Shown here: positions 30,101 to 38,609 of the stretch, in pieces
How the letters are laid out: each line of letters begins with the position of its first letter
Numbering within the stretch: the stretch's first letter is position 1
Assembly: GCF_040219335.1 (NCBI RefSeq)
Contig: NZ_JAVJSQ010000044.1
Coordinates: forward strand, 62,001-126,000
Length of the DNA stretch: 64,000 nt
Reading direction: 5' to 3'
Origin: Gimesia sp.
GTDB taxonomy: Bacteria > Planctomycetota > Planctomycetia > Planctomycetales > Planctomycetaceae
The notes under the pieces: model-generated
Database searches by the model: none
What the model saw: only the letters and a program-made list of their open reading frames with translations
What the model was told of the DNA's origin: nothing
Program-made: the position numbers and the translations under genes

Positions 30101-30972
30101 GCCACCGCCGGCTTCCCGTCCAGGTAACTGATACGCGAGTAATCCTGGGCTCCCAGTTCAATTCGGGCCACATCATTCAGACGCGTCACGCGACCATCAT
30201 CGCCTCGTTTCACGATGATATCGCCGAATTCATCCTCTTCTCGCAGACGTCCCTGGGTGGTGACGTTCAGCTGAAAGTCACCAGAGGCATCAATGGGGGG
30301 CTGGCCAATCACACCAGCCGCCACCTGCGCGTTCTGCTGACGGATCTCCGAAACGATGTCGCCCACGGTCAGACCCACGTGCGTCATCTTCTCAATGTCG
30401 AGCCAGATCCGCATCGAGTATTCGTTACCACCGGCGACACGAATATCCCCCACACCATCCAGACGCATCAACGCGTCGCGAATGCGCAGGAAGGCAAAGT
30501 TACTGATGTAAAGCTGGTCCCGGCTGTTGTCGGGTGAGTTCAAGTGCACCACCATCAGCATGTCGGGAATCTGTTTGCGGGTGGTCACACCAATCTGGCG
30601 CACCGCTTCAGGCAGCCGCGCTTCCGCAACCGCGACCCGGTTCTGTACCAGCACCTGTGCGTCGTCGAGGTTGGTTCCCAGCTGAAACGTGACGGTCAGC
30701 TGCATGGTACCGTCACTACTCGAGGACGATTCCATATACAGCATGTTGTCCACACCGTTCATTTCCTGTTCGATCGGCGTCGCCACCGTATCCGCGATCA
30801 CCTGGGGCGTCGCACCCGGATAACTGGCGCGAACCACAATCGTCGGCGGGGCCACATCGGGATACTGGGAGACCGGCAATGAGAAGTACGCCAGACCTCC
30901 TACCAGAACCACGATGAAGGAGAGCACCGACGCAAAAATGGGGCGTTCAATAAAGAAATGGGGGAACTTCAT
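27106..30972 (-). CDS. RND multidrug efflux permease fused to a C-terminal SAM-dependent methyltransferase
   Basis: 1288 residues from ATG at 30972 (MKFPHFFIERPIFASVLSF); the frame is open 28 codons further but that lies in the adaptor gene. Residues 1-1041 are a complete HAE1/AcrB-like pump: porter and docking regions, 12 expected helices, and the proton-relay pair in LAIGIVVDDAIVVVENVERL. A Ser-rich linker follows (about 1055-1090), then a full class I methyltransferase at about 1094-1288: MYAEERPPWDIGEPQPEF, motif I CVLDVGCGTGENALFFA, acidic VTGIDLL, then FHILSNEDRVRYLSELAQV. AcrB relatives normally stop near 1045 residues. Its start overlaps the adaptor stop as ATGA. An internal ATG at 27795 with AGGAG nine bases before could also make a free methyltransferase. 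Confidence 0.93.
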   Translation of the reverse strand: MKFPHFFIERPIFASVLSFIVVLVGGLAYFSLPVSQYPDVAPPTIVVRASYPGATPQVIADTVATPIEQEMNGVDNMLYMESSSSSDGTMQLTVTFQLGTNLDDAQVLVQNRVAVAEARLPEAVRQIGVTTRKQIPDMLMVVHLNSPDNSRDQLYISNFAFLRIRDALMRLDGVGDIRVAGGNEYSMRIWLDIEKMTHVGLTVGDIVSEIRQQNAQVAAGVIGQPPIDASGDFQLNVTTQGRLREEDEFGDIIVKRGDDGRVTRLNDVARIELGAQDYSRISYLDGKPAVAILIYQRPGTNAVDAAAEVKQTMAILNKDFPEGVGYEIAYNPTDYVEESIAEVFETLYITTALVVLTVFLFLHGWRPTIIPVIAIPISLIGTFAAMQVLGVSLNTLSLFGLVLAIGIVVDDAIVVVENVERLIGDGYSPREATHKAMDEVGSALIATTLVLIAVFVPTMFVPSMSGRFYRQFAMTIAISTAFSTFVSLTLSPALCALLLKPKNAERNKMGKFVDFFFGWFFRGFNRFFDFTGNVYAGFISRIIRVSALSLILYGGLLVATWYSFGMVPSGFIPAQDQGYLIVSIRLPDGASLSRTDVVTRQVAQIGSEIDGVAHSVGIAGLSGSTFTISPNAAVTFLPLEDAKERAKRGRNLDAIIGDLRREVSSINEAQIFIIPPPPVRGIGRGGGYKMYVQDQSGAGVAALNQVTERMVAEANQQPGLVQVYSNFRTSVPQIYAEVDRTKAQMLDIPINNVFDALEVYLGSVYVNDFNFLGRTYRVTAQAEPEFRDEPSDILRLRTRSARGTSIPLGSVVQLKRTAGPDRLVRYNLFPAADLNGDTVPGFSTGQSLTTMEQLAEQSLPPGFGYAWTELAFQERQAGNTIVFLFPLAVLFVFLTLSAQYESWLLPLAIILIVPLCLLFGIMGIWFRGMDNNILTQIGFIVLVGLACKNAILIVEFAKAEEDAGKDRFEAAVAACRLRLRPILMTAFSFILGVIPLLIATGAGFEMRRVLGTAVFSGMLGVTLFGLFLTPVFYVVLRRFSRKPAVAGGDAAVLNQEINAMLPSDEHVSRSQSNTSSSDSASPGPADRETTPAENFEQMYAEERPPWDIGEPQPEFANMADRIRGCVLDVGCGTGENALFFAAQDCEVTGIDLLAAPIAEANRKATERGLRATFLQQNALQLSELNQLFENVLDCGFFHILSNEDRVRYLSELAQVTEPGATLYLQCFSDKEPAGEGPRRVSSEELRATFQDGWQVQSIVDCRFVTREDADTHFSEGGPHALFAVIQRV

Positions 30973-32369
30973 GGGTTGTTCCTCGGCTTTCCAAACAATG
31001 AACTGACCTTGGGTGCCGGCTTCGTCGGCAGGGGATCGGGTTCGGGGGAGATCCATTGCTCAGGCGGCAAGGGACTGTAATCGTTGGGCAGACCATCTTC
31101 GACGACTTCGATTTTCCCGGGTTTCACCTGGACCTCCATCTCCGGACGTACCAGCAGCAGACCGGCGATGATGAGTTGCTCATCCCCTTTCAGCCCCTCG
31201 CGTACCACGCGTAATCCATCCACAATCGGCCCCGGTTGAATCACGCGTTGCTCGACTTTGCCATCCACCACGACATACACAAACTGCGATGACTGATCGG
31301 TGCCCACTGCAGAGTCGGGAATCAGGATCGCTTTATAAGCGGCACTTCCCGGAATCCGGATCCGGGCAAACATCCCCGGCAGCAGCGTCCCGTTTTTATT
31401 CGGGAAAATAGAACGTGCCCGCATGCTGGCGGTATCCACATCAAACCGGTTGTCTACGAAGTCCATGTGTCCCTGGTGAGGAAACCCTTTCTCATCTACC
31501 AGCCCCAGAAAGACGGGGTTTTTAGCCACACGGGAACTGGCACGTTTGCCGTTCTGAGCCAGGCGAGTGTATTTCAAAACTTCCTGCTCGTTGGCATCGA
31601 AGTTACAGTAAATCGGTGCGACCGAAGTAATCGTCGTCAGCATCGTCGAAGTTGAAGTACCTCCGCTGACGAGGTTCCCTTCCGTGACATGTTTCTTACT
31701 GGTTCGTCCCGTGACGGGAGCATAGATCCGCGTGTAATCCAGATTCAGTTCGGCTGTCTCGACTTGTGCTTTCGAAGCTTCGATGACCGCCCGCGCGGTT
31801 TCAATGGCCGCCTTCGCTGAACTGATGCCTGCCTGGCTCGCTTCCACATTTGCTTTGGCCTGCAGAAAAGCCGCTTCCAGCTGATCGAGTTCATCCTGCG
31901 TTGTCACGTTTTTTGATTTGAGCGAGCGCGTCCGCTTGACCTGGGCAAATGCCAGTTCCAGTTGCGCCTGTGTCTGTTCCTTCTGGGCATTTGCTTCTTC
32001 AAGTTGTGCCCGGGCCTGCACCAGTTGCGAATTCGACTGGCTGAGTGTCGCTTTGGCAAGACTCAGCTCCGCTTCGAAAGGGCGGGGATCTATCACGAAC
32101 AGCAGATCGCCTTTATTGACCATCTGCCCTTCATCAAAGTGGGTGGATTTCAGATAACCACTGACCCGCGCCCGCACTTCGACAAAGTCGATTGCTTCCA
32201 GTCGACCGGTGTAAGCGTCCCACTCGACAATCTGCTTGACGACTGGCTTGGCAGTCGTCACAGTGGGGGCCACTTTCTGGGGTGGGGCCGTCTGGGCTTC
32301 GTTACATCCCGAAAGGCTGACACACAGTCCGCCCAACAGGACCAGGAATAAACTCATTAAATACTTCAT
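30969..32369 (-). CDS. RND efflux periplasmic adaptor lipoprotein
   Basis: 466 residues from ATG at 32369 (MKYLMSLFLVLLGGLCVSLSGC); the open frame upstream lacks a signal. The lipobox VSLSGC puts the lipidated Cys at 22. A barrel-sandwich/lipoyl region (VEVRARVSGYLKSTHFDEGQ) flanks a long alpha-hairpin of about residues 90-200 rich in Ala, Gln and Glu (SQLVQARAQLEEANAQKEQ). Beta-barrel and membrane-proximal domains follow (RARSIFPNKNGTLLPGMFARI). It would link the RND permease encoded next to an outer-membrane channel, which is not in this cluster. Stop and permease start overlap by four bases. Confidence 0.93.
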   Translation of the reverse strand: MKYLMSLFLVLLGGLCVSLSGCNEAQTAPPQKVAPTVTTAKPVVKQIVEWDAYTGRLEAIDFVEVRARVSGYLKSTHFDEGQMVNKGDLLFVIDPRPFEAELSLAKATLSQSNSQLVQARAQLEEANAQKEQTQAQLELAFAQVKRTRSLKSKNVTTQDELDQLEAAFLQAKANVEASQAGISSAKAAIETARAVIEASKAQVETAELNLDYTRIYAPVTGRTSKKHVTEGNLVSGGTSTSTMLTTITSVAPIYCNFDANEQEVLKYTRLAQNGKRASSRVAKNPVFLGLVDEKGFPHQGHMDFVDNRFDVDTASMRARSIFPNKNGTLLPGMFARIRIPGSAAYKAILIPDSAVGTDQSSQFVYVVVDGKVEQRVIQPGPIVDGLRVVREGLKGDEQLIIAGLLLVRPEMEVQVKPGKIEVVEDGLPNDYSPLPPEQWISPEPDPLPTKPAPKVSSLFGKPRNNP

Positions 32370-32723
32370 TGAACTCGCCGATGGTTGATTGAATCTGAAG
32401 GAAGGCTGTTTTCGGAAAAGCGTTGCTGGCATTCGGATCGCCCTGTTTTCCGGGTGGTACACACTTACGACGCTAATCGGTAAGCCTGGCTAATAGTTTA
32501 TACGAAAACTATTCACATGAAGTTTATGGGAGATGTCGATATGAGGCAATTGCAGAATTCAGATTTTTCAGCAGAAAATCGGAAGGCCTGTTCTTCTTAA
32601 CTGCAGGAAGCTATTCAGGATGTGACTGTCCGGAAAGTTTGCCCTGGACACTTGGTTTTAGGCCCGTATCAGAGAGTTCGTCGAGGAACCCTGAACCCTG
32701 AGACCATCGCTTCAGGCCCGTTT
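32370..32723. promoter_or_regulatory. Leader region of the adaptor-RND operon with a palindrome
   Basis: About 354 bases between the TetR stop and the adaptor start, without a supported gene. A perfect inverted repeat, AATAGTTT-ATACGA-AAACTATT, lies at 32492-32513, about 123 bases before the adaptor start. Its 8-6-8 layout is compatible with a TetR-family operator, though its half-site differs from the palindrome at 33385. No convincing terminator after the TetR gene. Confidence 0.45.
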
Positions 32724-33344
32724 TCAACAGGAGTATTGAGCCAGAAACATGCTGACCGTCGACTCCACCAGCTGTTTCTTCTGAACTTCCGTGAGTGGCG
32801 CTTCCTTGCCGATTAATGGGGGCCAGAAAGCGAAGGATTGAATCAGTCCCAGAAACTGCTTCGCCGCCAGTTGGGCATCAGGAATGTGCAGGTTACCATC
32901 CTGATGCGCTGTTTCCAGCCAGACGATCAACCCCGCCTCAAACTGGGTCGAATCAATCATCATCTCACGGGCCAGGTCCGGCGACTGCAAAAAACGGGAA
33001 AGCGTAACCCGGGCCAGGTCCTGAAATTCGGGGGAAGCCATCAGATCGACGGCCGTCTGACCGATGTCGCTCAGCTGAGTGGCAATGGGTTCACTGGGAG
33101 TATAGTCGGAGACTTCGATCAGCTGACATCGTGACATCAGTTCATCCACAATCGCAGCAAACAGATCCTCCTTGCTGGGAAAATGATTGTAAACCGTTCT
33201 CTTGGATACAGATGCGACTTCCGCAATCCGGTCCATACTGGTGTTGTCGAAACCGTTCTGCTTCAACTCCGAAACGGCGGCCTCCATGATTGCGGCCCGT
33301 TTCCGATCTGTCAGTCTTCCCTTGTTTGCCGATTTTGACGTCAT
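32724..33344 (-). CDS. TetR-family transcriptional regulator
   Basis: 206 residues. N-terminal helix-turn-helix typical of TetR: RAAIMEAAVSELKQNGFDNTSMDRIAEVASVSKRTVYNHFPSKEDLFAAIV. The C-terminal helical ligand-binding domain is consistent with TetR_C forms found beside AcrAB-type pumps (YTPSEPIATQLSDIG, FQDLARVTLSRFL, LGLIQSFAFWPPL). It is divergent from the second adaptor-RND operon and upstream of the first, so it is the likely repressor of one or both. The 103-base divergent region contains a 20-base palindrome. Confidence 0.92.
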   Translation of the reverse strand: MTSKSANKGRLTDRKRAAIMEAAVSELKQNGFDNTSMDRIAEVASVSKRTVYNHFPSKEDLFAAIVDELMSRCQLIEVSDYTPSEPIATQLSDIGQTAVDLMASPEFQDLARVTLSRFLQSPDLAREMMIDSTQFEAGLIVWLETAHQDGNLHIPDAQLAAKQFLGLIQSFAFWPPLIGKEAPLTEVQKKQLVESTVSMFLAQYSC

Positions 33345-33384
33345 AAAAAAAGTACACTTTGCGGTTTACATACTTTAATAAAAA

Positions 33385-33404
33385 ACTACACTACCCGGTG
33401 TAGT
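33385..33404. promoter_or_regulatory. Candidate TetR operator between tetR and the second RND operon
   Basis: Perfect inverted repeat ACTACAC-TACCCG-GTGTAGT, next to AGTATACT (33402-33409), whose TATACT could be a -10 for the plus-strand operon. Also nearby is the weaker pair AAAGTA...TACTTT at about 33350-33376. Location between divergent regulator and target, size and overlap with a possible promoter fit TetR autoregulation. Confidence 0.6.
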
Positions 33405-33447
33405 ATACTTGCGCTTCTACCCAATTCCCATAGAGACCACGGAAATT

Positions 33448-35154
33448 ATGAACGTTCCCTGCGCGGTTCTGCTGATAGCAGTAGCCATCTTATCAACAGC
33501 CTGTGATTCATCCAGTCAAATCGAATCAAAACCCAAAGCCCCCCGGCCGGTCTCAATTTTTATGCTCCACGAGATGACCCCGGTTTCCCATTCGCTCGTC
33601 ACCGGATCGGTGGGTGCCTGGAAAACCGAGAAAATCGGCTTTGAAATTTCGGGACGCGTCGAAAGCGTGCTTGAGCCCGAAACCGAAATCGAAGGCCGCG
33701 TACTCGACCAGGGGAGTGGCAAAGTGCTGGTGCCGGGCACCGTCCTGGCTCGACTGCACGACGAACGGTACCGCATTGCCGTTGATTCCGCCCGGGCTGA
33801 CGTCGATGTCGCCCTGCAAAGAAAAAAAGCGATGCAGGTGGAAATCGCCGAAGGCCTTCCCGCCCGCCTCGCTTCGGCGCAGGCGGAACAGCATCTGGCC
33901 AAAGCCGAGTCTCAGCGCACGGTGACCCTGGTCAGCAAAAAAGTCGCCACCCGTTCCGATTACGACCGGGCAATGGCCGAACTGCAGACCACGAACGCCA
34001 CGGTCAAAAATCTTGAAGCAGAACTGAAAACCAAACAGGCGGAACTCAGCTCCCAGGATGCAGAGATCGAAAAAGCCCGCTTTCAACTCGCAGAAGCCGA
34101 ACGCAATTTACGCGATACGGTCCTCTATTCCTCCTTTCGCGGACAGGTCGCCCAGGTACACGCGGTTCCCGGCAGCTACCTCGATGCCGGTGATCCGGCT
34201 TTAACCATTCAGATCATGGATCCCATCAAAGTCGAGCTGGAACTCTCTGCAGCCATGTCGCGGCGTTTTCATCGAGGTGATATCGTACGGGTCATCGCCG
34301 AAAACAGCCAGGGACAGCAGACCGGACTCGAAGGCTATGTCTATATGACCGACCCCAATGCGGATGCGGAGACCAGAACCTTCACCGTTACCCTGCTTGT
34401 GCGCAATCGGAAATCGCAACTCAAAATTCCCCGCGGCTATCCGACTGAGAATATCGCCCGTACGAAAGATATCTGGCCTTTGAATTTCGCTCCGATTGTC
34501 AGCGGTGGTAACACGCTCATGACTGAAGAAAAAGCGATCAGACGGGACACAAACGGCGCTTTTCTCTGGAAGATTACAAACCGCCGGGCAGGTGAAATCA
34601 CATCGTCTGGCAATCGCGTCTTGAACGTCGAAAAAGTCCGCATCACGCCCGGTACGATTCGGGTTCCTTTCCTGGGAAACTGGTACTTCGTCCCAGTGGA
34701 AATTCAGCCAGGACAGAACTTTGATCCGCAACGTGATTTGGTGGCCGGGGAACTCAAGGTCAGCCAGGGGCAGCCGGACAACTGGAACGGACGCCATATC
34801 CTCCTCGACGAATCAAGCTGGCTGCTCAGGCCCGGCGATGTCGTCCGCGTCGGCCTGGATCAGGGAGCGACCACACCCGGACTCTACGTGCCCATGAAAG
34901 CCATCCGCCAGCAGGCCGGCAAAACTTCAATTTTCATAGTTGACGACGCGACTGAGCAGACCATGGCCCGTGAAGTCGAAATCGTCCTTTCGGAAAGCAG
35001 CTTCCCTTCCTCGCGGGAAATGATGTTACGTCAGATCAGACCGGCCCCCGGAGTGAAGCTGCCTCATAAAGCGAGAGTCATTCTGGAGGGCATGCCCTTC
35101 CTCAGTGACGGCGAACCGGTGACAGTCGTCGGGAAACCGGAGGCCGTCCAATGA
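33448..35154 (+). CDS. RND efflux periplasmic adaptor lipoprotein, second system
   Basis: 568 residues from ATG at 33448 (MNVPCAVLLIAVAILSTAC); the open frame begins 13 codons earlier without a signal. The lipoprotein cysteine is at about 19. Order: lipoyl half (IGFEISGRVESVLEPETEIEG), a coiled hairpin (SAQAEQHLAKAESQRTV... AELKTKQAELSSQDAEIEKAR), second lipoyl half (FRGQVAQVHAVPGSYLDAGDPAL), beta-barrel, and an unusually long C-terminal region of some 250 residues that includes VEKVRITPGTIRVPFLGNWY and LVAGELKVSQGQPDNWNGRH. That extra length is more than the typical 350-400-residue adaptor. Its stop overlaps the permease start by ATGA. Confidence 0.9.
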   Translation: MNVPCAVLLIAVAILSTACDSSSQIESKPKAPRPVSIFMLHEMTPVSHSLVTGSVGAWKTEKIGFEISGRVESVLEPETEIEGRVLDQGSGKVLVPGTVLARLHDERYRIAVDSARADVDVALQRKKAMQVEIAEGLPARLASAQAEQHLAKAESQRTVTLVSKKVATRSDYDRAMAELQTTNATVKNLEAELKTKQAELSSQDAEIEKARFQLAEAERNLRDTVLYSSFRGQVAQVHAVPGSYLDAGDPALTIQIMDPIKVELELSAAMSRRFHRGDIVRVIAENSQGQQTGLEGYVYMTDPNADAETRTFTVTLLVRNRKSQLKIPRGYPTENIARTKDIWPLNFAPIVSGGNTLMTEEKAIRRDTNGAFLWKITNRRAGEITSSGNRVLNVEKVRITPGTIRVPFLGNWYFVPVEIQPGQNFDPQRDLVAGELKVSQGQPDNWNGRHILLDESSWLLRPGDVVRVGLDQGATTPGLYVPMKAIRQQAGKTSIFIVDDATEQTMAREVEIVLSESSFPSSREMMLRQIRPAPGVKLPHKARVILEGMPFLSDGEPVTVVGKPEAVQ

Positions 35155-38100
35155 ACATTCTCCCCGAATTTGCCATCCGCTATCGGACGATTGTCTTTAC
35201 CATCGTCGGTCTGCTGGTCATCTGGGGCATCGTCTCCTTTCAGACCATGCCCCGCCGCGAAGACCCCGAATTTACCATCATGACCTGCGTCGTCACGACT
35301 CCCTGGCCGGGAGTCTCGGCGGAAAAAGTCGAAGAGCTGATTACCGATCCACTCGAAGAGGTCCTGGATGGTATAGAAGAAGTAGACGTTCTGCGTTCGA
35401 CTTCCATCAACGGGCTGTCGACTATTTTTGTCGATCTGTATGACAACGTCTCCCCCGCACACGTCGATCAGGTCTGGGATCAGGTACGCGCCCGTGTCCG
35501 AAACGTGGAGATGCCCGAGGAAAATATCACCCCCATCGTCACCGACGACTTCGGCGACACGAGCGTAATCCTCTTTGCCATCTATCAGAAACCGTTGCCG
35601 GGCCAGACAGAGATCGACCCGCACCGCGTATACACCGACCGGGACCTGGATCTCTATTCAGAACGCGTTCGCGATGCCCTCCGACTGCTCGATGGCGTAG
35701 CCAAAGTCCAGCGGTTCGGCGTTCGTGAAGAAGCGATCTACATCGAGACCGATGCCGGCACCTGGTCGCAGCTGCAACTGACCACCGGAGACCTTAAAGA
35801 CCTGATTTCCGACCGCAACATTATTGAAGCAGGAGGCCTGCTCGATACCGGCGATGGACGTTTTTATGTCAAACCGGGCGGGAAACTCGACGGCGTGAAT
35901 GAAATCAATACGATCGTCGCTGATCTCTCCAGTTCAGACAAAGGTTCCAACCAGGTGTATCTGGATGACCTGGGGCTGAATGTCAGACGTGCTTACCAGG
36001 ATCCCCCCTCACTGATCTGTCGCTACAGCGATCCGGAGACTTCGCAGTCCGCAGTGATTGTCGCGGTTACCATGAAATCGGGGTCGAATATCATCGATAT
36101 CTGTAATGCCTCCAAAGCCCGCCTGGAGGAAATGCAACATCAAACATACGAACTCCCCCCAGATCTCGGACTCGTGCCCATCTCCGACCAGTCTGAAAGT
36201 GTGAATAACCGCATACACGAAGTGATCATCAATGTCATTGAAGCGGTGATCATAGTGGTCGTGGTCGTCTATCTGGTTGTGGGCTTTCGCACCGCCACCG
36301 TCATGGCCGCCAACATCCCCTTTGTGACCCTGATAGCCGTCGGCGTCATCATGCTCTTCGGAGTCCAGCTCGAGCAGATGTCGCTGGCCTCCATGATTAT
36401 CTCGCTCGGCCTGCTTGTGGATAACGCGGTGCAGATTTGTGATCAGTCGCGCACCAACCAGATCGAAGGCATGGGACCGATTGAAGCCAGCGTCAGCGGA
36501 GCCCGCATGTTGGCCGCTCCCATGCTGAATGGAACCCTTACCACTATTGCCTCTTTCGTGCCAATGGTCATCTTCTTTGAAGGAGGCAACCGCGAATTCA
36601 TCTACAGTCTGCCGGTCACCCTTTCTGTGATGCTGGCCGTCAGCTGGGTTCTGGCGATGACCTTCTGTGTCATCCTGGCAGCCATGTTCATTCGCCCGCC
36701 CAAATCCAAAGACCAGCCCAGTGCGCCCCTGGTTCGCTGCTTCTACTGGTTCAAAACGCTCTTCCGCCGCAAACGGGCCGCCGACGAAATCTCCTGGAAA
36801 TCGGAGAACCAGCATTACATCAGTCGGGTTTACGGGACACTTGTCTCGCAGGCCATTAAACATAAATTTCTCACGCTGGGCGTTTCCATCGGTCTCTTTT
36901 TCCTGGCACTCAAACTGCCGGTCAGCACCGAGTTCTTCCCCCAGGGAGAACGGGACCAGTTTGTCGTCGGCGTCTGGCTCCCGGAAAACGTGAGCATCGA
37001 ACAGACCAACCAGGCCGCCAGGCAGGTTGAAGAACTGCTCCGCAAACTGAGCCCCACCACCGACGAAGCCGGCAATCAGGTCGAACGCCTGCGGGCCATG
37101 CGCACCCTGGTTGGAGGCGGCGGCTCTCGCTGGTATCTTTCCTGGAACCCCGAATCGAGGAAAGCCAATTACGCCGAGATCCTGATTCGAACCTCTGATC
37201 CGAAACTCACGCACGACTTTGCCCAGCAGGTGCGTCAGGTCGCACTCACCGGCGATGCGGACCTGGGCATCGACCCGCTGCCCGGCATCCGCGTTGTCCC
37301 CATGGAGATGATGCTCGGACCGCCGGCGGCCCCTGTGGCCTTGCGGATTACCGGAAATGGCTTCGCAGATCTGCACAAACTCCGCGAGGTCGCCGGCCAG
37401 GTGGAGAAGCTGATCCGTGATCAGCCCGAGACCTGGAACACGCATGATTCCTGGGGCGCCGACGGTTACCAGTTGCAGGTCAACGTGGATGCCGACCGCG
37501 CCAGTCTGGCAGGAGTCAGTAATGCCCAGATCGCCTCGACCCTGAATACCTACTATTCGGGAAAACAGCTGACCATGTTCCGCGAAGGAGACTATTCGGT
37601 TCCCGTCTATTTCCGTCTGATTCCCGAGGGACGCAAAACAGTGTCGACCATCGAATCCGCATACATCGAAGGTCGCAACGGCAAGGTTCCCATCAAATCG
37701 GTCGCAGCCTTCGAGTATGGCTGGGAACCCGCAGTCATCGAACGCCGTGATATGAACCGGACCATCGAAGTTTCTGCCCGCGTCGAACCCGGCGCCTCCG
37801 GGAACGATATCGTGAGCCGGATCATGTCCTCGGATGAATTCAAACAGATCGAAGCGAATCTGCCTAACGGGTTCCGTATCGAAATTGGCGGCGCACTCGA
37901 AGAATCGATGCAGGCTTCCGGCATGATGCTCAAAGCCTTCGGCATGTCTTTTGTGACCATCCTGCTCCTGCTGGTCATTCAATTTAACAGCATTTCGAAG
38001 TCGATCATGATCATCTTCACGCTTCCCCTGGCATTGATTGGGGCCTTGCTCGGTCTGTATCTCACCAGTAATCCCCTGGGCTTCATGCCCCAGCTGGGGA

Positions 38101-38519
38101 TTCTGTCTCTGTTCGGCATCGTATTAAATACGGCTATCATTTTCATGGAGTTCGCCGACTACCAGATCGCTACTCGCTCGAAGGCCAGCAACGGGCGCGG
38201 CCCCATTGTCGGGCTCACCCGGGACGAATTCCGCGACTGCCTGGCCGAGGCCGGCAAGCAGCGGCTGCTCCCCATCTTCCTGACCACAGCCACCACTGTC
38301 GGCGGCCTGCTCCCCCTCGCCCTGGCCGGGGGCCCCTTGTGGGTGGGCATGGCCTGGCTGATGATCGTCGGCCTGTTGATGGCCACCCTGCTGACCCTGT
38401 TCGTCATTCCGGCTCTCTACGCCATCATTGTTGAAAACTTCCGCATCAGCCCGCTCAGTGTTCCCATGGAGGATGAGCCCGTTCTCAAGGAGGTGCCTCA
38501 ACCACTATCTGCCGTTTGA
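35151..38519 (+). CDS. RND efflux permease, second system
   Basis: 1122 residues. Complete RND layout: N-terminal helix (YRTIVFTIVGLLVIWGIV), first large periplasmic loop, TM cluster with the proton-relay segment SLGLLVDNAVQICDQSR (one Asp, then Asn, not the canonical double Asp of AcrB), second half starting HKFLTLGVSIGLFFLALKLP, and final helices LWVGMAWLMIVGLLMATLLTLF. The motif region resembles the broad-substrate HAE1 group near MexB-like or NolG-type pumps rather than a heavy-metal CusA. It is translationally coupled to the adaptor. Downstream, 90 bases away, is an exported methyltransferase gene on the same strand. Confidence 0.93.
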   Translation: MNILPEFAIRYRTIVFTIVGLLVIWGIVSFQTMPRREDPEFTIMTCVVTTPWPGVSAEKVEELITDPLEEVLDGIEEVDVLRSTSINGLSTIFVDLYDNVSPAHVDQVWDQVRARVRNVEMPEENITPIVTDDFGDTSVILFAIYQKPLPGQTEIDPHRVYTDRDLDLYSERVRDALRLLDGVAKVQRFGVREEAIYIETDAGTWSQLQLTTGDLKDLISDRNIIEAGGLLDTGDGRFYVKPGGKLDGVNEINTIVADLSSSDKGSNQVYLDDLGLNVRRAYQDPPSLICRYSDPETSQSAVIVAVTMKSGSNIIDICNASKARLEEMQHQTYELPPDLGLVPISDQSESVNNRIHEVIINVIEAVIIVVVVVYLVVGFRTATVMAANIPFVTLIAVGVIMLFGVQLEQMSLASMIISLGLLVDNAVQICDQSRTNQIEGMGPIEASVSGARMLAAPMLNGTLTTIASFVPMVIFFEGGNREFIYSLPVTLSVMLAVSWVLAMTFCVILAAMFIRPPKSKDQPSAPLVRCFYWFKTLFRRKRAADEISWKSENQHYISRVYGTLVSQAIKHKFLTLGVSIGLFFLALKLPVSTEFFPQGERDQFVVGVWLPENVSIEQTNQAARQVEELLRKLSPTTDEAGNQVERLRAMRTLVGGGGSRWYLSWNPESRKANYAEILIRTSDPKLTHDFAQQVRQVALTGDADLGIDPLPGIRVVPMEMMLGPPAAPVALRITGNGFADLHKLREVAGQVEKLIRDQPETWNTHDSWGADGYQLQVNVDADRASLAGVSNAQIASTLNTYYSGKQLTMFREGDYSVPVYFRLIPEGRKTVSTIESAYIEGRNGKVPIKSVAAFEYGWEPAVIERRDMNRTIEVSARVEPGASGNDIVSRIMSSDEFKQIEANLPNGFRIEIGGALEESMQASGMMLKAFGMSFVTILLLLVIQFNSISKSIMIIFTLPLALIGALLGLYLTSNPLGFMPQLGILSLFGIVLNTAIIFMEFADYQIATRSKASNGRGPIVGLTRDEFRDCLAEAGKQRLLPIFLTTATTVGGLLPLALAGGPLWVGMAWLMIVGLLMATLLTLFVIPALYAIIVENFRISPLSVPMEDEPVLKEVPQPLSAV

Positions 38520-38609
38520 CGGTTTCCTCGCAGGTACCTTACATGTAAAATAAAAGCACTGGCCAAATCGAATAAATTGTTTCGCATCCCCTTTATTCAG
38601 GAACCTGCT

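Noticed and set aside
36009-37982. 657-codon open frame on the minus strand inside the second RND permease
   Set aside because: It lies wholly antisense to a gene with clear RND motifs; composition is rich in His/Gly/Asp as expected for a reversed GC-rich frame, with no start signal or family.
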